From: CALFML01 sp044222245
GTDB taxonomy: Bacteria > Myxococcota_A > Polyangia > Palsa-1104 > JAEUJZ01
NCBI GenBank assembly: GCA_044222245.1
Contig: JBGANQ010000042.1
Location: forward strand, 1 to 64,000
Reading direction: 5' to 3'
Length of the DNA stretch: 64,000 nt
The notes beneath the pieces are model-generated. The model saw only the letters and a list, made by a program, of their open reading frames with translations, was not told where the DNA came from and did no database searches. The position numbers and the translations under genes are program-made. Positions 17,278-24,121 of the stretch are shown here, one piece after another (position 1 is the first letter of the stretch; the number at the start of each line of letters is the position of its first letter).

Positions 17278-18171
17278 GTGGAAATCATCGAATACAACCT
17301 CGTCCTGCCCGAGTTTGAAGGACCGCTCGATCTGCTGCTTCACCTGGTGAAGAAGCACGAGCTGGATATCTTCAACATCCCGATCTCGTTTATCACCGCC
17401 AAGTACATCCAGACCCTGGCCTACATGCAGGCCCTGAACATGGACCTGGCCGGTGAGTACCTGCTCATGGCGGCGACGCTGGCGTACATCAAGTCGCGCG
17501 AGCTCTTGCCGCCCGAGGCGCAGCTGGAAGATCCCGAGGCGGCGCCCGAGGAGCAGGGTGACCCGCGCGAGGCCCTGCTCAAGCGCCTTTTGGAGTACCA
17601 GAAGTTCAAGCGCGCCGGTCAGGAGCTGGCGCTGCGGCCGGTGATGGGGCGCAACGTGTGGAGCCGCGGGGCCAGCGCCGCCGACGTCGCCGCCGGGGAC
17701 ATCATCTCCGAGGCGCCGCTGGCCGAGGTGCCGGTGTGGGAGCTCATCGAGCTGCTCGCCAAGACCCTTGGCCGTACCCGGCGCCGCCTCAGCCACGAGG
17801 TCACTGTGGATCGGCTCTCGCTCGCCGACCGCATCAACGAGCTGACCGAGCGGCTGGCCGTGGCGCCGCGGGTCGAGTTTGTCGATCTGCTGCGCGACCT
17901 GTCGCGCAAAGAAGAGGCGAGCGCCTCGGGCAGTCCCTTTGGCGGCCAGATTGTCCTTACGTTCATGGCGGTGCTCGAGATGGCGCGGCTGCGCCTGCTC
18001 TCGATTTACCAAGCGGAAGAGATGGGTTCGATCTACATTGCCGCTTCGAGCGGGATCGCCCCGCCGGCGCAGCCCGAGCTCCCGTTTGGCCGCAGCGTCG
18101 AGCCGCAGCCCGAGCCGGCCGCGGCGTCCCCGGCCTCTGTAGATGTAGACCCCGCTGAGAATCCTTCATGA
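17278..18171 (+). CDS. scpA: Segregation and condensation protein A
   Basis: The kleisin subunit of the bacterial SMC-ScpAB condensin. The N-terminal domain reads EYNLVLPEFEGPLDLLLHLV and continues with KKHELDIFNIPISFITAKYI; these residues contact the SMC neck. LMAATLAYIKSRELLPPE is also diagnostic. The C-terminal winged helix (QIVLTFMAVLEMARL) would bind the SMC cap. An Ala/Pro-rich tail of about 40 residues is extra. The start is GTG 17278; an in-frame TAG at 17236-17238 and the absence of other start codons exclude an upstream start. TATAGT at 17234-17239 could be its -10 box. The stop overlaps scpB by 4 bp (ATGA). Confidence 0.95.
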   Translation: MEIIEYNLVLPEFEGPLDLLLHLVKKHELDIFNIPISFITAKYIQTLAYMQALNMDLAGEYLLMAATLAYIKSRELLPPEAQLEDPEAAPEEQGDPREALLKRLLEYQKFKRAGQELALRPVMGRNVWSRGASAADVAAGDIISEAPLAEVPVWELIELLAKTLGRTRRRLSHEVTVDRLSLADRINELTERLAVAPRVEFVDLLRDLSRKEEASASGSPFGGQIVLTFMAVLEMARLRLLSIYQAEEMGSIYIAASSGIAPPAQPELPFGRSVEPQPEPAAASPASVDVDPAENPS

Positions 18172-19517
18172 GTCGCCCGCCCGCGTCCCCCGGTTCCCCC
18201 GGCCCTGATCAACAAGAGTCCGCCGCGGCGCCCGCGCCCGACGTCGCCGAGCATGAGCTGTGGACGGCGGCCATGAGCAGCGAGCCCGCATCGCCAGACC
18301 GCGAGGGCGTCGCGACCGCGGCCGAGTTCACGGCCGAGTTCGCCGAACACGCGACGCCGCCGGCCTGGGCCCAGGAAGGCGCGGCCGCCGAAGAGGGGAG
18401 CGACACCGCCGAGGCGCTTGGTCCCCTGTCGCCCGAGCGGCTGCGCTCGGTCCTGGAGAGCCTGCTGTTCGCCGCCGAGCGGCCCCTTACCGTGCAGCGC
18501 ATCGTCGAGCTCCTGGAGGAGACGGCCGCCGCGCCGCGCGAGCCGAGCGGGCCGCCGCTTTACCAGGCGGCGCAGATAAAGGACGTGCTGACCGAGCTCG
18601 GGCGCGAGCTGCAGGCTGGCGGTCGCGGCATCGAGCTGCACGAGGTCGCCGGCGGCTGGCAGCTGCGCACCGCGGCCCAGAACGCGCCGTGGGTGCAGCG
18701 CCTTTTGCAGGCCAAGCCGGTGCGCCTCTCGCGCGCCCAGCTGGAGACGATGGCCATCGTCGCCTACCGCCAGCCGGTGACGCGGCCGGAGATCGACGAC
18801 ATCCGCGGCGTCGACTCGGGCGGCGCCTTGAAGACCCTGCTCGACCGGCAGATGGTGCGGGTGCTCGGCAAAAAGGAAGAGCCCGGGCGACCGCTCTTAT
18901 ACGGCACCACGCGCGAGTTCCTGGAGTTTTTCAACCTCCGCGATCTGAAGGATCTGCCGACGCTGCGCGAGTACCACGACCTCACCGATGAGAACCGCGA
19001 GAAGATGCGCGCCCTGGGCCATGAGCCGCCGCTGCCGGGCATGCCGACCGGCGCGGCCGACGTGCTCTTGCAGACGCCCGGAGCCGCGGGCGCCGCGGTC
19101 GCTCAGCAAGCAGCGGCAGGAGCGGCGTCCGTCCCCGCCGTCGCCGACCTTGAAGGTGCGGCAGCGCTCGGCTCCGAGCCGGGGACGCCGGCCGCCGAGC
19201 CGGGTGAGCTGGCCGCGGCGGCCCCCGGGGCTACCTTTACAAGCCGCCGCGAGCTCATCGATCAGCAGCTCGCCGATGACGCCGAGCAGCTGGCCAAGAT
19301 TGACGAGATGATTCGCGCAGTGAACACGGCGTTTCCGCTCCTTGACCCGACCCTGCTCGGCATGGTCGCCGATGGGACGCTGCCGCCGCCGCCCGCTCCT
19401 TCACCCGCCGGTCCGTTTGCGGTCGGCGAGCTGGACGAGCTAAACCCCGAAGAAGACAGCCCCGCGTCGGCAGCGACGTCCATGGGCAGCGATGATCGCG
19501 AACCGGAGGAGCTATGA
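18168..19517 (+). CDS. scpB: Segregation and condensation protein B with long extensions
   Basis: ScpB forms a dimer that binds the middle of ScpA in the SMC complex. The conserved tandem winged-helix core spans about residues 86-275: LRSVLESLLFAAERPLTVQR, LSRAQLETMAIVAYRQPVTR, EIDDIRGVDSGGALKTLLDR and LYGTTREFLEFFNLRDL. At 449 residues it is more than twice the usual 180-200. The extra sequence is an acidic, Pro/Ala-rich N-terminal arm of about 85 residues and a C-terminal arm of about 170 that includes a helical piece (RRELIDQQLADDAEQLAKID). It overlaps both neighbours by ATGA, so scpA-scpB-rluB are translationally coupled. Confidence 0.93.
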   Translation: MSRPPASPGSPGPDQQESAAAPAPDVAEHELWTAAMSSEPASPDREGVATAAEFTAEFAEHATPPAWAQEGAAAEEGSDTAEALGPLSPERLRSVLESLLFAAERPLTVQRIVELLEETAAAPREPSGPPLYQAAQIKDVLTELGRELQAGGRGIELHEVAGGWQLRTAAQNAPWVQRLLQAKPVRLSRAQLETMAIVAYRQPVTRPEIDDIRGVDSGGALKTLLDRQMVRVLGKKEEPGRPLLYGTTREFLEFFNLRDLKDLPTLREYHDLTDENREKMRALGHEPPLPGMPTGAADVLLQTPGAAGAAVAQQAAAGAASVPAVADLEGAAALGSEPGTPAAEPGELAAAAPGATFTSRRELIDQQLADDAEQLAKIDEMIRAVNTAFPLLDPTLLGMVADGTLPPPPAPSPAGPFAVGELDELNPEEDSPASAATSMGSDDREPEEL

Positions 19518-21022
19518 CTGGAATCCGCCTGCAACTCGCCCTGGCCAAGGCCGGGCTGGCCTCGCGCCGCCACGCCGAGGAGCTGATCGTCGCCGGCCGC
19601 GTCGCGGTCAACGGCAAGATCGTAAACCAGCTGGGCAGCCGGATCGATCCGGTGAGCGACCGCGTGACCGTCGATGGCAACCCGGTGCTGCGCGAGGCGC
19701 CGGCCTACTACCTGATGAACAAGCCCAAGGGCTACGTCACCACCGCCGAAGATCCAGAGGGTCGGCCGACGGTGTTCAGCCTGCTCAAGGGGATGGCGGT
19801 GCGCCTGTTCTCGGTCGGTCGGCTCGACTACAATACCGAAGGGGCGCTGCTGCTCACCAACGACGGCGAGCTGGCGCACGCCCTCATGCACCCGAGCCGC
19901 GGCGTGGCCAAGGTGTATCACGCCAAGTTTCGCGGCGTGGTCAGCCGCGAGCAGATCACCATGCTGCGGCGCGGCGTCGAGCTACCACCGGCGCGGCCGC
20001 TGGACAAGACTGGCAAGCCGCTGCCCACCGCGCCCGGCTCGGGCAAGGTGGAGCGCAGCGCGCCGGCCCAGGTCATCCCGGTGACCACGACCGGGCGCCA
20101 CACCTGGCTGCAGTTTATCCTCCACGAGGGCAAAAATCGTCAGATCCACCGCATGGCGGAGGCGGTGGGCAGCTCGCTGCTCAAGCTCATGCGCGTCGAG
20201 TACGCCGGCCTCACGCTCGGCGAGCTGGCGGTCGGCGAGTACCGGCCGCTGCAGTCGCGCGAGGTGCTGGAGCTGCGGCAGTCGGTGGGGCTGCGGCCCT
20301 TCGCGGCCCAGGAAGGTCCGCAGAAGCCGCGCGCCAAGTCGGAGCCGGCCTCTGGCGCCGCGGCTGAGTCGCGCGCCCGCGCCCCTGGCCGAACGGGCCG
20401 CCAGGCACCGGAGAGATCCACGCCGTCGGAGCGCTCGGGATCGCCGCCGCGCGCCTGGCAGTCCGACAGAGCCGGCCAGGCCGATAGGTCCGGGCCACCG
20501 CCGCGCGCCGGGCAGCCCGACAGAGCCGGGCAGTCGGAGCGCTCGGGGCCGCGGCCGCGCGCCTGGCAGTCGGATAAACCAGGGCAGTCGGAGCGCTCGG
20601 GGTCGCCGTCGCGCGCCTGGCAGTCGGAGCGCTCGGGGCCAGCGCCGAGCGCTCCGCGCCGCGCCGCCCCCGCGACCGAGCGCGATCGTCCTGCCGGCGG
20701 CTGGCGCGCCGCCGCCGACCGCTCACCTCGCTCGGAGTGGAGCCAGGAGCCGCCGCGACGCGAGCGGGGCGCCCCCAGTCCGGCCGCGCCGGCCCGAGTG
20801 GAGCGAGGATCGACCGCCGCGGCGCGAGGGCGCACCCGCCCGCGACCGCTTCGCGCCGAGTCCCTCCGGGCAGTCGAGTGCCCGTCCGCACCGCGGCGCT
20901 CCGACTTCTCGCCCCGGCAGCCGCGAGCTGCCTCACGACTGGCCGCCGCGGTAGCCCGGCCCACCTGCTTCGCCCTTGGCCCGCCGCCCACCGGTGAGCT
21001 CACCGGCGGGGCCGGGCGCTGA
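19514..21022 (+). CDS. rluB: RluB/RsuA-family pseudouridine synthase with repeat tail
   Basis: Makes pseudouridine in 23S rRNA (RluB role inferred from the linked scpAB context). An N-terminal S4 RNA-binding domain (LQLALAKAGLASRRHAEELI) is followed by the catalytic domain with YYLMNKPKGYVTT, VGRLDYNTEGALLLTNDGEL (catalytic Asp in GRLD), and LHEGKNRQIHRMAEAVG. The enzyme core ends near residue 260. The remaining 240 residues are Arg/Ser/Pro-rich disorder with a 54-bp tandem repeat and are absent from standard RluB (about 290 residues). The basic tail may add RNA affinity. The start overlaps the scpB stop (ATGA). Confidence 0.92.
   Translation: MTGIRLQLALAKAGLASRRHAEELIVAGRVAVNGKIVNQLGSRIDPVSDRVTVDGNPVLREAPAYYLMNKPKGYVTTAEDPEGRPTVFSLLKGMAVRLFSVGRLDYNTEGALLLTNDGELAHALMHPSRGVAKVYHAKFRGVVSREQITMLRRGVELPPARPLDKTGKPLPTAPGSGKVERSAPAQVIPVTTTGRHTWLQFILHEGKNRQIHRMAEAVGSSLLKLMRVEYAGLTLGELAVGEYRPLQSREVLELRQSVGLRPFAAQEGPQKPRAKSEPASGAAAESRARAPGRTGRQAPERSTPSERSGSPPRAWQSDRAGQADRSGPPPRAGQPDRAGQSERSGPRPRAWQSDKPGQSERSGSPSRAWQSERSGPAPSAPRRAAPATERDRPAGGWRAAADRSPRSEWSQEPPRRERGAPSPAAPARVERGSTAAARGRTRPRPLRAESLRAVECPSAPRRSDFSPRQPRAASRLAAAVARPTCFALGPPPTGELTGGAGR
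20450..20643 (+). repeat. 54-bp in-frame tandem repeat in rluB tail
   Basis: Units begin at 20450, 20504, 20558 and 20612 (the last partial), each starting CGCGCC[TG]GGCAG. Each unit encodes 18 residues of the form RAWQSDxxGQxxRSGPxP. The spacing is exactly 54 bp, so gain or loss of a unit would keep the frame. Confidence 0.85.
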
Positions 21023-21117
21023 CGTAGGGGGAGCTCAGCTCCCTGCCGCTGTGGACCCACCCTTGCGCCATGGGGCAGCTCAGCTCCTGCGCCTTCTCCT
21101 TGGGTGCCGCGCCGATA

Positions 21118-21123
21118 TATAAT
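21118..21123 (+). promoter_or_regulatory. Perfect TATAAT -10 box before TPR gene
   Basis: TATAAT lies 40 nt before ATG 21164, inside an A/T-rich patch flanked by CGCC and GGCG. No good -35 match is seen. Transcription would start near 21130 and give a leader of about 34 nt. Confidence 0.4.
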
Positions 21124-21163
21124 TGGCGTCTATTGGTGTTGCCGAACTTAGTAGTGGGGGCCC

Positions 21164-21985
21164 ATGGATAGGATTTGCTCGCGCCGGGCAAAAAAGCGGA
21201 GCGCCGGCAGCGGCTGCAGCTGGGTAGTGGTCGTCGCTGTGGGAGCGCTGGGGTCGCACGCGATGTCGGTGACGCACGTCGAGGCGCGCAAGTACGGACG
21301 CCGGGTCCGCGCCAAGGATGAGTGCAAGAGCCCCATCAACCCCTCGGTGGCCGACAACGAGAAGGCGCGCCGCTACTACGAGAGCGCCATCATCTATTAC
21401 GACACAAAGGAGTACCCCAAGGCGCGCGAGGAGTTCCAGGGGGCCTACGACATCTCCAAGGACCCCGAGTTCCTGATCAACCTGTCCGCCGTGGCGGCCA
21501 AGCAGAAGCAGTATCAGGACGCGATCAAGTTCCTCGAAAAATACATTGAAGAGTGCCCCAACGCGCCGGACACCTTTGCCGCGCGCTCGCGCGTGGACGA
21601 TCTGCGCATCGCCCAGGCGATCCAGGAGGGTGAGAAGCCGCCGCCCAAGACCGTCTACCGCTATCCCCCCAAGCCGGCGCTCGGGCTCATGGGAGCGGGT
21701 CTAGGGGCGGTGCTGTTGGGGGTCGGCCTGGGCGGCGGTGCGCTGGCAGCGGCGCGGCAGATTGATAATGTGACTAACCAGAACCGCGTCTTTGACGCCG
21801 GGCTGCAGGCGGTGGACTCCCGCGGCAACGGGCTGCAGGGGGCGGGGATCTTCTTCGATGTGCTCGGCGGGGCGGCCCTGGCCTCGGGGATCATCTGGAC
21901 CCTGGTGTGGAACCAGCAGCGCGACGGCCTGACGCTGAGCCTGGCCCCCAGGCCGGGAGGCCTTCTGGTCGGAGGGAGCTTCTGA
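21164..21985 (+). CDS. TPR-containing membrane protein
   Basis: A 273-residue protein with a basic N-terminus and a hydrophobic stretch (CSWVVVVAVGALGSHAM) that may be a signal peptide or anchor. Two TPR-like helical pairs follow at about residues 65-130 (NEKARRYYESAIIYYDTKEY, KYIEECPNAPDTFAARSRVD). Two Gly/Ala-rich hydrophobic segments follow, near 169-190 and 230-250, so the C-terminus is probably membrane-embedded. Proteins with this layout are common in Myxococcota and of unknown function. They may be cell-envelope scaffolds. The stop overlaps the next ATG by one base (TGATG), so the two genes are coupled. Confidence 0.75.
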   Translation: MDRICSRRAKKRSAGSGCSWVVVVAVGALGSHAMSVTHVEARKYGRRVRAKDECKSPINPSVADNEKARRYYESAIIYYDTKEYPKAREEFQGAYDISKDPEFLINLSAVAAKQKQYQDAIKFLEKYIEECPNAPDTFAARSRVDDLRIAQAIQEGEKPPPKTVYRYPPKPALGLMGAGLGAVLLGVGLGGGALAAARQIDNVTNQNRVFDAGLQAVDSRGNGLQGAGIFFDVLGGAALASGIIWTLVWNQQRDGLTLSLAPRPGGLLVGGSF

Positions 21986-22362
21986 TGCGCAGACAAACTG
22001 GAGCCGCCGCCTTGGGTCGCCGGCGCTGGCGGCGCCTGAGCTGGGGGGGCCTGCTCGCCGCCTTGGCGCTTGGCGGCTCGTGCTACAACCCGGACTTCAA
22101 TCGCGTCCTTTACAAGTGCGGTCCCGGCTATGTCTGCCCGGGCAACCTGACCTGCATCGACGGCAAGCACTGCACCTATCAGACCAGCGCCTGCACCAAG
22201 GGCGGCATCGTCATCGCCATCGATCAGTTTGTCTGTCCGGGGGACGGCAACCTCTGCGACAACGGCTTCCGGCAGTGTCCGCTCTCGGTCACCACGGACC
22301 TGTGCCACCTCGATGTCGCCGATAGCGGCGCCCCGGAAGGCTGCTCGATCTGCTGTAAGTGA
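21985..22362 (+). CDS. Small Cys-rich lipoprotein
   Basis: A 125-residue protein whose start ATG shares one base with the TGA of the TPR gene. A GGAGGGAGC ribosome-binding site lies inside the end of that gene. An Arg-rich N-region, a hydrophobic core and the lipobox GGSC (Cys near 35) mark a lipoprotein. The mature part has about 14 cysteines in short spacings (KCGPGYVCPGNLTCIDGKHC), probably disulphide-bonded outside the cytoplasm. No enzyme motif is visible. Co-expression with the TPR membrane protein suggests a shared envelope role. Confidence 0.75.
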   Translation: MRRQTGAAALGRRRWRRLSWGGLLAALALGGSCYNPDFNRVLYKCGPGYVCPGNLTCIDGKHCTYQTSACTKGGIVIAIDQFVCPGDGNLCDNGFRQCPLSVTTDLCHLDVADSGAPEGCSICCK

Positions 22363-22401
22363 CGGCCGCCGCGGGCCGCGGGCCGCATTCGCCGGCCGCA
22401 G

Positions 22402-22432
22402 TTGACACGAGCGCGACCCGCTGGGCTAAAGT
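22402..22432 (+). promoter_or_regulatory. Putative holA promoter
   Basis: A perfect -35 TTGACA (22402-22407) is followed after 19 nt by TAAAGT (22427-22432). The holA ATG (22442) lies 9 nt beyond, so the mRNA would be leaderless or nearly so. Confidence 0.5.
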
Positions 22433-22441
22433 GCCGTCCCA

Positions 22442-23461
22442 ATGGCTGCCCCGCAAAAGTCTCAGGAACCGCTCGGTCCGCTGCTCGAGGCGCTGCAGGC
22501 GGGCGCCCCCCTTCCGCTTGTGTACCTGTGCGGCAAGGAGCGCTTCCTCATCGACCGCGCCACCGAGGCGATCAAGGCAGCGATGCTGCAGCCGGCAACG
22601 CGCGAGTTCAACTACGACGTGCTCCACGCCAAGGAGGCCGGGGTCCCCAAGATCCTTGCCTGCGTGCGCACGCTGCCGATGATGGCCAAGCGCCGGCTGG
22701 TCCTGGTGCGCGACGCCGATGAGCTGAGCGCCGACGAGCTGGCGGGCCTTTTGCGCTACCTGGAGGCGCCGGTCCCCGAGGCCTGCCTGTGCTTTGTCGC
22801 CGACAAGGCCGACCTCCGGCTCAAGTTCTTCACCGCCTTCAAGAAGCACGGGCTCCTGCTCAAGCTCGATCCGCTCACCGAGCGCCAGCTGCCGGCGTTT
22901 GTCGAGAGCGAGGCCAAGCGCCTCAAGGTGGCGCTGCAGCCGGGCGCCGCGGCGCGCATCGCCGAGGAGATCGGCCCTGATCTCGGGCAGCTCGTCGACG
23001 CGCTGGAGCGGCTGTCCTGCTACGTCGCCGCCGGGGCGCCGATCCGCATTGCCGATGTCGAGGAGGTGGTGGCGACGACGCGCCAGCACTCGGTGTTCGA
23101 GCTCATCGACGCGGTGGGGGCCGGCGATCGGTCGGCGGCGCTGACCCTGCTCGGCGGCATGATGGCCCTGCGCGAGCCGGCGCTGCGCCTCTTGGCGATG
23201 CTGGCGCGGCACGTCCGCCAGCTGTGGCAGACGCGCGATCTGCTCAGCCAGGGCCGGCCGGGAGTGGGGGATGTGGCCAGCGCGCTCGGGGTGCTGCCGT
23301 TTATCGCCACCAAGCTGATGGATCAGGCGCGGCGCCTGTCACCGGGACGGGTGGCGGCGATGCACGAGGCGATCTACCAGGTCGATCGGGCGCTGAAGAT
23401 TTCCAAGCTGGATGACGAGCGTCTGATGGAGCAGCTCGTGCTCCAGCTGTGCGCCACGTAG
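22442..23461 (+). CDS. holA: DNA polymerase III subunit delta
   Basis: The delta subunit of the clamp loader, which opens the sliding clamp. The 339-residue length fits. Typical features are PLVYLCGKERFLIDRATEAI at the N-terminus, LLRYLEAPVPEACLCFVADK, ALERLSCYVAAG, the IADVEEVV...TRQHSVFELIDAVGAGD segment, and the C-terminal collar helices (LLAMLARHVRQLWQTRDLL). It is next to and convergent with rpsT, a pairing seen in many bacteria. No Shine-Dalgarno sequence is seen before ATG 22442; a TTGACA-type promoter lies directly upstream. Confidence 0.93.
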   Translation: MAAPQKSQEPLGPLLEALQAGAPLPLVYLCGKERFLIDRATEAIKAAMLQPATREFNYDVLHAKEAGVPKILACVRTLPMMAKRRLVLVRDADELSADELAGLLRYLEAPVPEACLCFVADKADLRLKFFTAFKKHGLLLKLDPLTERQLPAFVESEAKRLKVALQPGAAARIAEEIGPDLGQLVDALERLSCYVAAGAPIRIADVEEVVATTRQHSVFELIDAVGAGDRSAALTLLGGMMALREPALRLLAMLARHVRQLWQTRDLLSQGRPGVGDVASALGVLPFIATKLMDQARRLSPGRVAAMHEAIYQVDRALKISKLDDERLMEQLVLQLCAT

Positions 23462-23482
23462 GCAGGGGACCCAGGGTTCCGA

Positions 23483-23506
23483 GCCCGCGAGAGACCCGCG
23501 GGCCTT
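23483..23506 (+). terminator. Weak terminator hairpin after holA
   Basis: Arms GCCCGCG (23483-23489) and CGCGGGC (23497-23503) form a 7-bp stem with a 7-nt loop, followed by CTTT. It is the only structure in the 49-bp gap to the convergent rpsT. Confidence 0.45.
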
Positions 23507-23510
23507 TGCA

Positions 23511-23945
23511 CTACTTCTTGGCGGGGGCCTTGGCCGGCTTGGCCGCGGTCGCCGCCGGCTTGGCCGCGGCCTTGGCGGGGGCCGCTGCAGCCTTGGCCGG
23601 AGCCGCCGCTACCTTGGCGCCGGGCTTGGCCTTGGGCTGCTTCTTGGGCGTCGCGGCCGACGGCGCCTTGTGGTCCTTGGCCGCCTTGTTGGCCGCCAGC
23701 ACCAGGCGCGAGATCTTGCGCGAGGCGGTCTTTTTGTGAATGACGCCCTTGGTCGCGGCGCGGGCAATCTGGCTGATCGCCGTCTCTACGCTCTCGGAGG
23801 TCGCCGCGGCGTCCACCTTGGTATCGGCGAGGTTCTGACGGGCGCGCTTCACCTTGGTGCGCATCGTGACAAGGTGTTGAAGATTGCGCGTGCGCCGCTT
23901 CAGGCGTTGGCGGTTGCGTTTTTGAGCGGAAGGGACGTTGGCCAA
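23511..23945 (-). CDS. rpsT: 30S ribosomal protein S20 with long Ala/Lys/Pro tail
   Basis: S20 binds 16S rRNA early in 30S assembly. The normal helical body covers residues 1 to about 87 (MANVPSAQKRNRQRLKRRTR, then AATKGVIHKKTASRKISRLV). The protein then continues for about 55 residues of Ala/Lys/Pro repeats (KAAAAPAKAAAKPAATAAKP), so it is 144 residues against the usual 85-90. The start codon is TTG 23945, supported by GGAGG about 6 nt upstream. The tail resembles histone H1-like tails and would be highly basic and flexible. It faces holA across a short gap. Confidence 0.92.
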   Translation of the reverse strand: MANVPSAQKRNRQRLKRRTRNLQHLVTMRTKVKRARQNLADTKVDAAATSESVETAISQIARAATKGVIHKKTASRKISRLVLAANKAAKDHKAPSAATPKKQPKAKPGAKVAAAPAKAAAAPAKAAAKPAATAAKPAKAPAKK

Positions 23946-23981
23946 GGGGCTCCTCCAAGGAAAACAGAAAAACTATCGCTA

Positions 23982-24011
23982 TCTTTAGTGGGCGAGCGGC
24001 GAGCCTGTCAA
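23982..24011 (-). promoter_or_regulatory. Putative rpsT promoter
   Basis: On the minus strand, TTGACA (24011-24006) is separated by 18 nt from TAAAGA (23987-23982). The TTG start of rpsT follows after a leader of about 30 nt containing GGAGG, so this gene is not leaderless. Confidence 0.5.
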
Positions 24012-24121
24012 GAGTTCTGACGGCGCGGCCGCGGATTATTGGTCAGGGGATTCGCCGGCTTACGCCCCGCCTTGCGCCTTGCGGCGACGGCAGCTTGGGC
24101 TCTGCGCGGTGGCGGCTGAGC

